Shown: positions 1-7,756 of the stretch, in pieces
Layout of the letters: each line of letters starts with the position of its first letter
Position numbering within the stretch: position 1 is the stretch's first letter
DNA from: Butyrivibrio sp.
Lineage (GTDB): Bacteria > Bacillota_A > Clostridia > Lachnospirales > Lachnospiraceae
Reading direction: 5' to 3'
Assembly (NCBI GenBank): GCA_024690635.1
Contig: JAILOW010000197.1
Span: forward strand, 1 to 17,776
DNA length: 17,776 nt
Translations under genes and position numbers: made by a program
Notes under the pieces: generated by a model
The model's database searches: none
The model's input: only the letters and a program-made list of their open reading frames with translations
What the model was told of the DNA's origin: nothing

Positions 1-667
1 TAACAAAGAGAATAAAGCTACTGCCACATCTCTTGTGAAGCCTTGAGCTTCTCTTTACATTCTTTGGTGTAAGAGGACGGCCTTTTTCAATGCAGTTAAT
101 GCACTTATGCTCAGCGCCGTGATACATGAACAACCTTTTAATGTCCTTTATCCTGGAAATAAGAAGTATGTAAAGGATAAAGATGACTATCCTCAAAACG
201 CCCTCGATAATGGCAAGAAGAGACTCATTTCTCATATATTTGCTAAGAAGCTCTGAAAGTGCATAGGGAAGCACCATAAAAATAGCAATGGCAAATACAA
301 AAGAAAGAACCGTAGTAGCGATCATAAGGAGAGTATCCTCATGTCCGCCTGATACGTGATCTATCTCCTCATCAAGCTTGGTGGGCTTTTTATCAGTCTC
401 CTCATAAAAAGAAGATGAAAAATTCAAAGACTTAAGTCCCAGAATAAGTGAATCAATAAATACAAACACACCCCTTATAAAAGGAATATTAAGGAGTTTG
501 CTGCCATAGGCAAGGCCATGGTACTCATCAACCTCCACCTCGATCTCTCCGTTAGGCTTTCTGACGGAAACAGCATACATATCCTTGTTTTTCATCATAA
601 CTCCCTCAAGAACGGCCTGTCCGCCGATTCCGGAGTAATGTCTGACTTTACGCTTTCTCTTTCTCAT
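1..667 (-). CDS. DUF1385 (YqhQ-type) membrane protein, 3' end cut by window edge
   Basis: The frame is open from an ATG at 667 to base 1, giving 222 residues without a stop, so the C-terminus lies outside the window. Family landmarks are visible: GGQAVLEGVMM near residues 15-25, YHGAEHK near 181-187 and RCGSSF near 213-218. Two hydrophobic stretches (about residues 112-134 and 150-168) suggest an integral membrane protein. The start is preceded by GCAAGAGG with 5-6 bases spacing, a modest ribosome site. The family's function is not established. In Clostridia it commonly lies between rpmE and prmC/prfA, and the rpmE neighbour here fits that. No promoter is obvious between the rpmE terminator and this gene, so it probably depends on read-through. 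Confidence 0.88.
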   Translation of the reverse strand, partial: MRKRKRKVRHYSGIGGQAVLEGVMMKNKDMYAVSVRKPNGEIEVEVDEYHGLAYGSKLLNIPFIRGVFVFIDSLILGLKSLNFSSSFYEETDKKPTKLDEEIDHVSGGHEDTLLMIATTVLSFVFAIAIFMVLPYALSELLSKYMRNESLLAIIEGVLRIVIFILYILLISRIKDIKRLFMYHGAEHKCINCIEKGRPLTPKNVKRSSRLHKRCGSSFILFV

Positions 668-714
668 AGGTACCTCTTGCAGCGGATCTCACTCCCCCGC
701 TTACATCTTTTTTC

Positions 715-747
715 AAAGAAAAAAGGTTGAGGCTAATTGCCTCAACC
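715..747 (-). terminator. Rho-independent terminator after rpmE
   Basis: A perfect 9-bp inverted repeat (GGTTGAGGC at 725-733, GCCTCAACC at 739-747) with a 5-base loop is followed, on the minus strand, by TTTTTT and further T residues. It lies 16 bases past the rpmE stop and upstream of the DUF1385 gene, so it should end most rpmE transcripts. Confidence 0.85.
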
Positions 748-762
748 TCTTTATTATCATAA

Positions 763-969
763 TTACTTATTGTCGATGCCGTATTTCTTATTGAACTTAT
801 CAATACGTCCACGAGCAGCTGTAGCCTTCTGTGTTCCTGTGTAGAAGGGATGGCACTTTGAGCAGATTTCAACGTGGATCTCGCTCTTTGTTGAACCTAC
901 TGTGAATGTGTTACCGCAGTTGCAAGTAACAGTTGCCTGGTGGAATTCGGGCTGAATGTCCTGTCTCAT
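763..969 (-). CDS. rpmE: 50S ribosomal protein L31, zinc-binding (C+) form
   Basis: This 68-residue protein begins [11 protein letters not shown], typical of L31, a component of the large ribosomal subunit. It has the paired cysteines of the zinc-binding form: CNC at residues 16-18 and CSKC around 36-39, so it is not the C-minus paralogue used under zinc limitation. An upstream in-frame start eight codons earlier is possible, but GAGAGGTG sits 6-7 bases before the ATG at 969 and the family N-terminus starts there. The gene has a likely promoter in the gap after sigH and a strong terminator behind it, so it appears to be largely monocistronic. Confidence 0.95.
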   Translation of the reverse strand: MRQDIQPEFHQATVTCNCGNTFTVGSTKSEIHVEICSKCHPFYTGTQKATAARGRIDKFNKKYGIDNK

Positions 970-1037
970 CTTTATCACCTCTCTATATAACAAAATTGCC
1001 TCTTAATTAACTATAGTTACTACTGTTTCACAACAGC

Positions 1038-1066
1038 TATATCAATATAACACAACTTAACTGTCA
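1038..1066 (-). promoter_or_regulatory. Probable rpmE promoter
   Basis: In the 110-base gap between sigH and rpmE the minus strand carries a consensus TTGACA (1066-1061), followed 17 bases later by TGATAT (1043-1038). A better-looking TATATT (1048-1043) is 17 bases from TTGCGT (1072-1067), so which pair is used is open. The AT-rich stretch and the terminator behind rpmE support independent transcription. Confidence 0.5.
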
Positions 1067-1079
1067 ACGCAAGCACTTT

Positions 1080-1709
1080 TTATTCTTTATAGCTTAAGTA
1101 CTTTTTAAGCTTGTTGCGGATCCTTTGCATCGCGTTGTCTGTGGACTTTACGTCTCTTCCCAGGACCGCGGAGATCTCTTTTACGCTCATCCCGGTTACG
1201 TACAGTTCCAGAACCTGACGCTCAAGGTCGCTGAGCTCACGCTCTATTTCATCCTCAAGATCTTTTAGGTTTTCCTGATCGATAACATGCTGCTCCGGAA
1301 TGGAACTGGCATCAGACTCAAGAATCTCCTCAAAGGGAGCTTCCGTGTCACTGTCACCGGATTCTCTAACCGCATATATGGACAGATAGTTGTTGAGGGG
1401 AGCATGCTTTTTTCTGGAAAGAGCCTTGATGGCGGAATACATCTGCCTTGAAATGCACAGCTCCGCAAAAGTGGAAAAGCTTGCGTCTCTTCCGAAGTCA
1501 TAGTCTCTGATAGCCTTGAAAAGGCCTATCATACCCTCCTGGATCAGATCGTCCCTGTCTGCGCCCAGGATATACATGGAAGCAGCCTTTTTCCTGACCA
1601 TATTTTTATATTTGTTCATGACATGATCCACCATGTCCGGCTCATCGCCGTCATGGATGCGCTGGATCAGCTGTTCATCAGTTTCTGAAGCGTACTTTTT
1701 ATTATCCAT
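1080..1709 (-). CDS. sigH: RNA polymerase sigma factor SigH (sigma-30, Spo0H family)
   Basis: This 209-residue sigma-70 family protein has a region 2 core (DDLIQEGMIGLFKAI at about 53-67, then the DYDFGRDASFSTFA segment that binds -10 DNA) and a C-terminal region 4 helix-turn-helix (LSDLERQVLELYVTG to about residue 200). Length and sequence match the sigma-H group, which directs transition-state and early sporulation or competence genes in Firmicutes. It follows rlmB as in the Bacillus cysS-mrnC-rlmB-yacP-sigH order, but yacP is missing between them. Its ATG overlaps the rlmB stop by 8 bases and lacks a strong ribosome site, so translation is probably coupled. The rpmG-secE-nusG genes that often follow sigH are replaced by rpmE. 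Confidence 0.92.
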   Translation of the reverse strand: MDNKKYASETDEQLIQRIHDGDEPDMVDHVMNKYKNMVRKKAASMYILGADRDDLIQEGMIGLFKAIRDYDFGRDASFSTFAELCISRQMYSAIKALSRKKHAPLNNYLSIYAVRESGDSDTEAPFEEILESDASSIPEQHVIDQENLKDLEDEIERELSDLERQVLELYVTGMSVKEISAVLGRDVKSTDNAMQRIRNKLKKYLSYKE

Positions 1710-2460
1710 TCATTCTCTGCCTAACGATTTCAAAAGCAAGAACACCTGCCGCTACGGAAGCATTGAGGGAATCTATATCGCCCTTCATGGGAATGGAAGC
1801 TACCATGTCGCATTTTTCTTTTACAAGTCTGCTGACTCCGCTTCCTTCATTGCCTATAACAAGGCCTATGGAGCCTGTGAGATTGAGCTTGTACATGGTT
1901 GTTCCTCCCATATCCGCGCATACAAACCACATTCCTCTGTCCTTGAGCTCCTCAATGGTCTTGGCTATATTGGTAACTTTTACAACAGGAGTGTAATTAA
2001 GGGCACCTGCAGAAGCCTTGGCCACCGTCGCAGTAAGACCAACCGCCCTGTTTTTGGGAATGATGACTCCGTGAGCACCTGACAGGTTGGCTGTTCTGAT
2101 GATAGCTCCAAGATTGTGAGGATCCTCGATATTATCAAGGATGAACACAAACGGTGCTTCACCGCGGTTTTCTGCAAGCTCAAAGATATCATCCATCTCG
2201 GAGTATGCGTAGGCTGCTGCAAAAGCAATAACTCCCTGGTGTTTGCCGGTTTCCGACATCTGATCAAGGCGCTCTCTGCTCACAAATTTAATAAGGCAGC
2301 CCTGCTTTTTTGCTTCGCGTCTTATGGTGGATACAGGTCCGTCCTGACATCCGTCCAGAATATATATTTTGTCAATTGTCTTGCCGGAACGAAAGGCCTC
2401 TATAACGGCATTTCTGCCTTCTATCCTCTCTTCTCCGGGATTGTTTGTAATCTCTTCCAT
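1702..2460 (-). CDS. rlmB: 23S rRNA (guanosine-2'-O-)-methyltransferase RlmB-type, SpoU/TrmH family
   Basis: At 252 residues it has the usual length for the family. The N-terminal substrate-binding domain contains IEGRNAVIEAFRSG (about 13-26). The SpoU knot domain shows its three motifs: LDNIEDPHNLGAIIRTA (about 109-125), IGNEGSGVSRLVKEKCD (about 202-218) and SIPMKGDIDSLNASVAAGV (about 222-240), which bind S-adenosylmethionine in the deep-trefoil fold. RlmB methylates the 2'-O of a guanosine in 23S rRNA; the exact nucleotide here is inferred from the family. A TGAGG ribosome site precedes the ATG. It starts 14 bases after the mrnC stop and overlaps sigH. Confidence 0.92.
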   Translation of the reverse strand: MEEITNNPGEERIEGRNAVIEAFRSGKTIDKIYILDGCQDGPVSTIRREAKKQGCLIKFVSRERLDQMSETGKHQGVIAFAAAYAYSEMDDIFELAENRGEAPFVFILDNIEDPHNLGAIIRTANLSGAHGVIIPKNRAVGLTATVAKASAGALNYTPVVKVTNIAKTIEELKDRGMWFVCADMGGTTMYKLNLTGSIGLVIGNEGSGVSRLVKEKCDMVASIPMKGDIDSLNASVAAGVLAFEIVRQRMNG

Positions 2461-2474
2461 TTAAAACCTCATGA

Positions 2475-2915
2475 TCACTCAAAAACATCAAGTCCAAGGC
2501 GCTTTGCACCCTCCAAAAAGATATCACAGGCTCTGTCTGTGTCTCCCTTCAGATACAAAAAGCCAAGAACAGCTTCAAAGCCCGTGGCATCCAGATACTC
2601 CATGGTTGTTGCATTTTTAGCCTTGGTATGTGGCTTGGAATTACGGCCTTTTCTGTAAATATCAGCTTCTTCTTCAGTGAAAAAATCAGATAGCAAAGCT
2701 GCCATCTGAGCCTGAGTTCCGGCTTTTACCACCTTGCTGGCTCTGGTGTGCAGCTTATTTACCGACGTATTTCCCTTATTTACAAGAACGGATCTCACCA
2801 TAAGGTCAAAAACGCAGTCGCCTATATAAGCCAGGGTAAGAGGTGAATAAGTCCTTATATCCTTGGCTTCTATTCCGAATTTTTCATTAAAATATCCGTT
2901 CAGATCAGCTGCCAT
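2475..2915 (-). CDS. mrnC: Mini-ribonuclease III (MrnC)
   Basis: The 146-residue protein is an RNase III catalytic domain with no double-stranded-RNA-binding domain, the hallmark of Mini-III, which trims 23S rRNA ends in Firmicutes. It acts as a dimer. Visible landmarks are SPLTLAYIGDCVFDLMVR (about 24-41), with the catalytic Asp33, and FEAVLGFLYL (about 113-122), with catalytic Glu114. The start overlaps the end of cysS by 16 bases and is preceded by GAGGGAG at 4-5 bases, so cysS and mrnC are translationally close. Position directly after cysS is conserved in Firmicutes. Confidence 0.93.
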   Translation of the reverse strand: MAADLNGYFNEKFGIEAKDIRTYSPLTLAYIGDCVFDLMVRSVLVNKGNTSVNKLHTRASKVVKAGTQAQMAALLSDFFTEEEADIYRKGRNSKPHTKAKNATTMEYLDATGFEAVLGFLYLKGDTDRACDIFLEGAKRLGLDVFE

Positions 2916-4330
2916 TTAACTCCCTCGCGGGTATCCTTGATCTCGACACCCTTTTCAAGCAGTTCGTTTCTGATGGCATCGGCTGTTGCAAAGTCCTTTG
3001 CCTTTTTAGCCTCAGCACGTCTCTCAATAGCATCGTTAATATACTTTACAAGCTCAGGATCAGCATCTGCTGCGCCACCCTCCAAAAGAGCTTTTGCATG
3101 TGCGATAAGATCAAGAGAAAGAACCCTGTCAAAGCTCTCGATAAGTGAAAGCTTGGTAGCATCATTGGTATCAGCCTTTAAGGCATCATAAAGGATAGTG
3201 ATAGCCATGGCTGTGTTAAGATCATCTGATACTGCCTCGCGGAATCTTTTTTCATAGTCCGCCTTAACCGCCTCATCAGCAGCGCCGTCGTTTTTAAGCT
3301 CGGATACTCTCTTTACCAGCTTGTTGTAAACCGCTGCTGTGTTATCAAGTACGTCAAAAGAGAACTCAAGAGGCTTGCGGTAATGGGACTGAAGGCAGAA
3401 GAATCTGTAAACCAGAGGATCATAGCCTTTTTCCTTGAGAACAGAAACAGTAAGAACCGCTCCCTTGGATTTACTCATCTTGCCGGCTCTGTCATTTAAG
3501 TGATTGCTGTGGAACCAGTATCCGCACCACTTGTGTCCAAGATAACTCTCAGACTGTGCGATCTCATTGGTGTGATGAGGGAAGATATTGTCAACGCCGC
3601 CGCAGTGAATATCCATCCACTCTCCAAGGTGCTTCATGGAGATGCATGAGCACTCGATATGCCAGCCGGGATATCCAACGCCCCAGGGGCTGTCCCACTT
3701 AAGAGCCTGATCTTCAAATTTGGACTTGGTAAACCAGAGAACGAAGTCTGTCTTGTTCTTTTTATTGGGATCCTCTTCCACATCATCCCTGACACCTACT
3801 GCCAGCTGCTCTTTTTCAACAGATGAGGAAAAGACATAATAATCATCAAGTTTTCCGGTATCAAAATATACATTGCCGCCGGCCACATATGCATAGCCCT
3901 TTTCAAGAAGGACCTCTATCATATGGATAAACTCAGGAATGCAGTTTGTTGCAGGCTCAACCACATCAGGTCTTTTGTTGCCCACAGCGTCAAAGTCCTT
4001 GAAAAATGCATCTGTATAGAACTTTGCAATTTCCATGACGCTCTTGTGCTCTCGCTTGGCACCTGCAAGCATCTTGTCTTCACCTGTATCAGCATCGGAA
4101 GAAAGATGTCCCACGTCTGTGATGTTCATTACACGTTTAACATCATATCCCGCATATTCAAGAGCCTTGATCAGAGCATCCTGCATGATGTAAGTTCTGA
4201 TATTTCCTATATGAGCATAGTGATATACCGTAGGACCGCAGGTGTACATGGACACTTTGCCCGGTTCCCTTGGTACGAATTCATCGATATTTCTGGTAAG
4301 TGAATTGTAAAATCTAAATTTCTCCGCCAT
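2900..4330 (-). CDS. cysS: Cysteinyl-tRNA synthetase
   Basis: A full-length class I synthetase of 476 residues that charges tRNA-Cys with cysteine. The ATP-binding HIGH motif is HIGN at 40-43, following Cys31, one of the zinc ligands that discriminate cysteine from serine. The other zinc-site region is ECSC at 226-229 and PHH at 251-253. KMSKS is at 284-288. The C-terminal anticodon-binding helical region follows. AGGAG lies 8 bases upstream of the ATG at 4330. It starts 17 bases after ispF. Its product uses the cysteine that the operon at 12187-16961 is predicted to make, and charged tRNA-Cys is the proposed signal for the attenuator at 17002-17225. Confidence 0.97.
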   Translation of the reverse strand: MAEKFRFYNSLTRNIDEFVPREPGKVSMYTCGPTVYHYAHIGNIRTYIMQDALIKALEYAGYDVKRVMNITDVGHLSSDADTGEDKMLAGAKREHKSVMEIAKFYTDAFFKDFDAVGNKRPDVVEPATNCIPEFIHMIEVLLEKGYAYVAGGNVYFDTGKLDDYYVFSSSVEKEQLAVGVRDDVEEDPNKKNKTDFVLWFTKSKFEDQALKWDSPWGVGYPGWHIECSCISMKHLGEWMDIHCGGVDNIFPHHTNEIAQSESYLGHKWCGYWFHSNHLNDRAGKMSKSKGAVLTVSVLKEKGYDPLVYRFFCLQSHYRKPLEFSFDVLDNTAAVYNKLVKRVSELKNDGAADEAVKADYEKRFREAVSDDLNTAMAITILYDALKADTNDATKLSLIESFDRVLSLDLIAHAKALLEGGAADADPELVKYINDAIERRAEAKKAKDFATADAIRNELLEKGVEIKDTREGVKWQLI

Positions 4331-4347
4331 TTTTCATACTCCTTTAT

Positions 4348-4890
4348 TTATTGCGCATGGCAGCATCCGCCCTTGGGCGCTTCTGCCTGAAAAGTCACGT
4401 TTTTTGTGTGCAGTTCGATGGGACTTGTCAAAAGACAGACTGCCTGAGAGGATATTCCCTCTCCGGTTCCGGTAAAACCAAGGCCCTCTTCTGTGGTCGC
4501 CTTGACATTTACCTGGGACACTTCTATTTTAAGTGCCTTGGCGATGTTCTCGCGCATGGTATCTATGTAAGGTCTCATTTTGGGTGCCTGCGCGATGATG
4601 GTCGCATCTATATTTTCTATCAGAAAGCGGTTTTCTTCAAGTAATCTTCCCACTTCCTCCAAAAGCTTTACAGAATCGGCTCCCTTGTACTTTTCATCCG
4701 TATCGGGGAAGTGCTTGCCGATATCTCCCATGGCTGCTGCGCCCAAAAGCGCATCCATAATGGCATGTAAAAGAACATCTGCATCGGAATGTCCCAAAAG
4801 TCCCTTTTCATAAGGGATCTTTACGCCGCCTATTATCAGGTCTCTGCCTTCCGTAAGGCGATGAACATCATATCCCATTCCTATTCTCAT
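4348..4890 (-). CDS. ispF: 2-C-methyl-D-erythritol 2,4-cyclodiphosphate synthase
   Basis: IspF converts CDP-methylerythritol 2-phosphate to the 2,4-cyclodiphosphate in the non-mevalonate isoprenoid pathway. Metal ligands Asp8, His10 (GYDVHR) and His42 ([10 protein letters not shown]) are in place. HFPDTD (60-65) and [10 protein letters not shown] (132-141) are family signatures. The usual protein ends near residue 157. Here a tail of about 22 residues follows, ending in a Gly-Gly-Cys-Cys-His segment, which is unusual. AAGGAG precedes the ATG by about 6 bases. The gene lies 18 bases after azlD and 17 before cysS. IspF next to cysS is common in Firmicutes. Confidence 0.95.
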   Translation of the reverse strand: MRIGMGYDVHRLTEGRDLIIGGVKIPYEKGLLGHSDADVLLHAIMDALLGAAAMGDIGKHFPDTDEKYKGADSVKLLEEVGRLLEENRFLIENIDATIIAQAPKMRPYIDTMRENIAKALKIEVSQVNVKATTEEGLGFTGTGEGISSQAVCLLTSPIELHTKNVTFQAEAPKGGCCHAQ

Positions 4891-4908
4891 ATATTTTACT
4901 CCTTAATA

Positions 4909-5217
4909 TCACATCCTCAAAAACAATTCAGCAATAAAAGCCGCACCGCAGGCACAGCCTGCCACTGTCAAAAGGCTCTTTTTGTTAAAGGCAAGGAAAA
5001 GAGCTATGAAAAAACCTATAAGAGATGAAGCAATATAGTCCGTAGCTCCAAGGATCGCCGGAAATGTCATGGCTGCCAGGGTTGCATAGGGAACATAATA
5101 TAAAAACGATTTGATAAATCTGCTCTTTATCTCTTTTCTGATAAGAGTAAGAGGAAGTGCCCTGATCAGATAAGTGACCGCAGCCATCAGAAGGATATAA
5201 AGATATATGTTATTCAT
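4909..5217 (-). CDS. azlD: AzlD-family small membrane subunit, branched-chain amino acid exporter
   Basis: A 102-residue protein that is almost entirely hydrophobic, with about four membrane helices (roughly residues 2-20, 36-55, 60-80 and 83-99) and the YLIRALPLTL segment near 16-25 typical of AzlD. It pairs with the larger AzlC subunit to export branched-chain amino acids and analogues such as azaleucine in Bacillus; the substrate here is inferred. Its start overlaps azlC by 8 bases. Confidence 0.88.
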   Translation of the reverse strand: MNNIYLYILLMAAVTYLIRALPLTLIRKEIKSRFIKSFLYYVPYATLAAMTFPAILGATDYIASSLIGFFIALFLAFNKKSLLTVAGCACGAAFIAELFLRM

Positions 5218-5926
5218 CTTCTTCCTCCTTTACAGGCGAGATCACCGCTGCGATAGCCGCCACCGCCACAGTTATTATGATGATCCTAAATCCCGATGAT
5301 ATAAGGGAAAGAACCGGTGCGTAGGTAAATACCGTGGATGCAAACATCGCCGAAAGAACCACCGCCAGCACCGCTTTATTGTCCCTTGCATCAGGAAGGA
5401 TGATTGCTATGAACATACCATAGATGGCTAGTCCCAGACAACTTATGATCCTCTGAGGCATTATCTGTCCTGCAAAGGCACCCATTACTGTTCCGAGGCA
5501 CCATCCGAATACGGAAACCAGAATAAGTCCATAGGAATAAAGAGGATAAAGCTGCCCTTTCCTAAGGACGCTAAGTCCGAAGATCTCATCCGTAACTCCG
5601 TAGGAAATACCCATTCTGTGGGCTGTGGAAACACCGGGCGCAAGCTTTTGCGACAGTGCACAGCTCATGAGCATATACCTGAGGTTTATAATAAACTGAA
5701 GTATCGCAAGCTCAAGAAAGCTCCCGTTTCTGGCAATGACCTCAAGGGCTGAAAACTGCCCGGCACTGGTCACGTTCAAAAGAGAAGTGGCCGCCGCCTG
5801 AAAGGTGGTCATTCCTATTTTGGATGCCTCTATGCCAAAGGCAAAAGACACTGCGATATATCCAAGGCATACAGGGATCGCATCCCTGCATCCCTCCTTG
5901 AAATCCTTTATGCTCCCAACATTCAT
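5210..5926 (-). CDS. azlC: AzlC-family permease, branched-chain amino acid exporter
   Basis: A 238-residue polytopic membrane protein with the AzlC N-terminal pattern FKEGCRDAIPVCLGYIAVSFAFG (about 9-31) and a central YGVTDEIFGLS segment. Several hydrophobic helices follow. AzlC is the main subunit of the AzlCD exporter. It ends in an acidic tail (EEEDE). The start lies 3 bases after the alaX stop. GAAGAG sits upstream but is not well spaced, so coupling to alaX is likely. No regulator of the AzlB/Lrp type is seen in the window. Confidence 0.9.
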   Translation of the reverse strand: MNVGSIKDFKEGCRDAIPVCLGYIAVSFAFGIEASKIGMTTFQAAATSLLNVTSAGQFSALEVIARNGSFLELAILQFIINLRYMLMSCALSQKLAPGVSTAHRMGISYGVTDEIFGLSVLRKGQLYPLYSYGLILVSVFGWCLGTVMGAFAGQIMPQRIISCLGLAIYGMFIAIILPDARDNKAVLAVVLSAMFASTVFTYAPVLSLISSGFRIIIITVAVAAIAAVISPVKEEEDE

Positions 5927-5929
5927 ACT

Positions 5930-7117
5930 TTAATCTCTTCCCAGTTCTTCTATGATGTCCTGTATCTTAACCGCCCCGATACTCCCCTGTATCATGGCGT
6001 TATTTCCGCCGCCTCTTGCATTAAAGCCATTCTTAAGCCTTTCCTGAAGAGCCTTAAGATCTTTACCGGCACTTCCCGTCATGATCATGTATCTGTAGCC
6101 TTCGGTATCGCTCCCTGAAAAGACTCCGCAATAGCCGTCATGACCTGAAACAAGAGCATTTACGATTTTCTTTATGGTCCCCTGAGACGTATCGCCGCTC
6201 TTTACCAAAAACACATCGGAAAGCTCCGGATCTATCTGTGCCAGCTCATAGGGGATCAGACGATCCTCTGTTTCGGAAAGCTTTAATTTCAAAGACTTGT
6301 TTTCATCAGCCTGTTTCTGAACAGATGTCACAAGCCTGTCGGCCGAAGTAGTGAGCATCCCCATCAAAGATCCCACCACATCATGCTCGGCGCAGATCGC
6401 TTCGAGAGCTCTTTTGCCGCAAAGGATATTTACCCTTACACCGCCTTTATAATTCTGTAGCCCTACCACCTTGAGTATGCCTATCTCGCCGGTTCTTGCA
6501 ACATGAGGCGCGCAGCAGGCGCACATATCGTACCCCGGGATCGTAACTATCCTCACGTCCCCTGTAAGCTCTTTCTTGCTGCGATAAGGCATGTCCTTTA
6601 GTGTATCTGCATCGGGAAATTCGCATTTTACCGGAATGTTTTCCCAGATGGCGCGGTTTACCGCCATCTCAATATCATGTATATCCTCAGGACTCAGCAC
6701 TCCGCTGTAGTCCATTGTAACTTCGCTGTCACTAAGGTGAAATCCCACGTTGTCAAAGCCAAAGCGGGAACTTACTATTCCGGAAAAGATATGTTCTCCC
6801 GTGTGCTGCTGCATATTGCTGAATCTGTGATCCCAGTCTATTTCTCCGTAAACTGTATCGCCCTCTTTTGCAGCCTCATCTGTTTCGTGAATGACGATAC
6901 CCTCACGGATGCTCACATGAGAAACCTTAACAGCTCTTCCGTCAGCAGTTTTCAGTATTCCCACATCCGAAGTCTGTCCTCCCTCTTCGGGAAAGAAACA
7001 GGTTTCATCGAGGATGATCTCAAATCCTCCCTTTTTACCCTCGCTGCAGGATACCACCTTCGCCTGAAAGCTCTTAATATATGCATCTTCGTAATATAGT
7101 TCTCTTGTTTTAACCAT
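5930..7117 (-). CDS. Alanyl-tRNA editing protein, AlaX-L type with DHHA1 domain
   Basis: A 395-residue homologue of the AlaRS editing region, lacking the synthetase core. It should hydrolyse Ser or Gly wrongly attached to tRNA-Ala. The zinc site is visible as HTGEH (His105, His109) and CCAPH (Cys201/Cys202, His205). The N-terminal beta-barrel has FFPEEGGQTSDVG (41-53). The C-terminal DHHA1 domain has the Gly-rich FNARGGGNNAMIQGSIG, preceded by a coiled-coil-like stretch near 260-285. I chose the ATG at 7117; the open frame extends 7 codons to a TTG, which has no ribosome site. No Shine-Dalgarno sequence is visible for the ATG either, and a TAGAAT box lies 7 bases upstream, so a leaderless mRNA is possible. 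It heads the cluster with azlCD. Confidence 0.92.
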   Translation of the reverse strand: MVKTRELYYEDAYIKSFQAKVVSCSEGKKGGFEIILDETCFFPEEGGQTSDVGILKTADGRAVKVSHVSIREGIVIHETDEAAKEGDTVYGEIDWDHRFSNMQQHTGEHIFSGIVSSRFGFDNVGFHLSDSEVTMDYSGVLSPEDIHDIEMAVNRAIWENIPVKCEFPDADTLKDMPYRSKKELTGDVRIVTIPGYDMCACCAPHVARTGEIGILKVVGLQNYKGGVRVNILCGKRALEAICAEHDVVGSLMGMLTTSADRLVTSVQKQADENKSLKLKLSETEDRLIPYELAQIDPELSDVFLVKSGDTSQGTIKKIVNALVSGHDGYCGVFSGSDTEGYRYMIMTGSAGKDLKALQERLKNGFNARGGGNNAMIQGSIGAVKIQDIIEELGRD

Positions 7118-7124
7118 AGTGTTT

Positions 7125-7130
7125 ATTCTA
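7125..7130 (-). promoter_or_regulatory. Candidate -10 box for alaX (leaderless arrangement)
   Basis: TAGAAT on the minus strand lies 7 bases before the ATG at 7117. The -35 region at 17-base spacing is only the T-run of the carD terminator, so support is weak. If used, the start point would fall at or beside the ATG. Confidence 0.35.
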
Positions 7131-7147
7131 TCACACAATTTAATATG

Positions 7148-7176
7148 AAAAAAGAGACTGCATTTAAGCAGTCTCT
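7148..7176 (-). terminator. Rho-independent terminator of carD, overlapping its coding end
   Basis: A perfect 9-bp inverted repeat (AGAGACTGC at 7153-7161, GCAGTCTCT at 7168-7176) with a 6-base loop is followed by TTTTTT on the minus strand. The 5' arm and part of the loop encode the last residues and stop of carD (stop at 7166-7164). Confidence 0.88.
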
Positions 7177-7682
7177 AAAGGTAATTCTGACAGTTCTTTG
7201 ATGATTATTCTCTTGATGTCGTCCTTTTCCTTTTTAAGAGAAAAGGCCATCTCGGTGTAAAGAAGCTTTTCCGCCATGTTCAGGTATCTCTCGTTCAGGG
7301 TTGCGAACTTTTTACCCTGGGCTTCGCGGACAGCTTTTATTTTGTGCAGTGACTTAACAAGACTCATCATCTCATCGGCTGTGTTTCTCTTGATGATCTC
7401 CATGATGACAGGTTCTGCTTTTTTGCCCTCGGGCAATCCCAGCTCTTCTACCATCTCAATATCATCAATAAGCTCCTCGGCGTCGTCAGCGCTTATGACC
7501 TCGCGGATCTTGTCCTCAGCACCCTCTACAGGAACATAGAGAACGCTTCCGGCATCTACCGCTGAAATCATCTGATAGTATTCTTTTTCTTTTCCCCTCT
7601 CAAGAAATGACGGAACAAGTATGTCCCTCACCTTGCATAGTCCATGACTACCGTAAATAACGCACTCTCCAATATTTAACAT
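7164..7682 (-). CDS. CarD/CdnL-family RNA polymerase-binding transcription regulator
   Basis: A 172-residue protein. The N-terminal Tudor-like domain starts MLNIGECVIYGSHGLCKV and continues to the KEYYQMISAVDAGSVLYVPVE stretch (about 34-54), as in the CarD/TRCF RNA polymerase-interacting module that contacts the beta subunit. The rest is a charged helical domain (about 65-172). Family members tune open-complex stability at rRNA and other promoters. The ATG at 7682 has AGGAG 7-8 bases upstream; a longer reading from a TTG further upstream would cover the cre-like site and is not likely. It is bounded by its own promoter and a terminator, so it is probably monocistronic. The gene name varies between organisms, so no symbol is given. 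Confidence 0.88.
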   Translation of the reverse strand: MLNIGECVIYGSHGLCKVRDILVPSFLERGKEKEYYQMISAVDAGSVLYVPVEGAEDKIREVISADDAEELIDDIEMVEELGLPEGKKAEPVIMEIIKRNTADEMMSLVKSLHKIKAVREAQGKKFATLNERYLNMAEKLLYTEMAFSLKKEKDDIKRIIIKELSELPLETA

Positions 7683-7724
7683 CCTGATTCTCCTATTTAT
7701 CCAAAAAATCAACGACAATAGTTG

Positions 7725-7738
7725 TGAAAGCGCTTTCA
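7725..7738 (-). promoter_or_regulatory. Perfect cre-like palindrome downstream of the carD promoter
   Basis: TGAAAGCGCTTTCA is a perfect 14-bp palindrome that fits the Firmicute catabolite-responsive element consensus TGWNANCGNTNWCA. It lies about 12-25 bases downstream of the start point predicted from the -10 box at 7762-7757, a position where CcpA or another LacI-family protein would act as a roadblock. Neither regulator is in the window. Confidence 0.65.
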
Positions 7739-7756
7739 ACGTCGCCCAGTAGAAAA

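Noticed and set aside
7683..7739. N-terminal extension of CarD from a TTG
   Set aside because: AGGAG is well placed for the ATG at 7682, the family N-terminus begins there, and the extension would cover the cre-like site.
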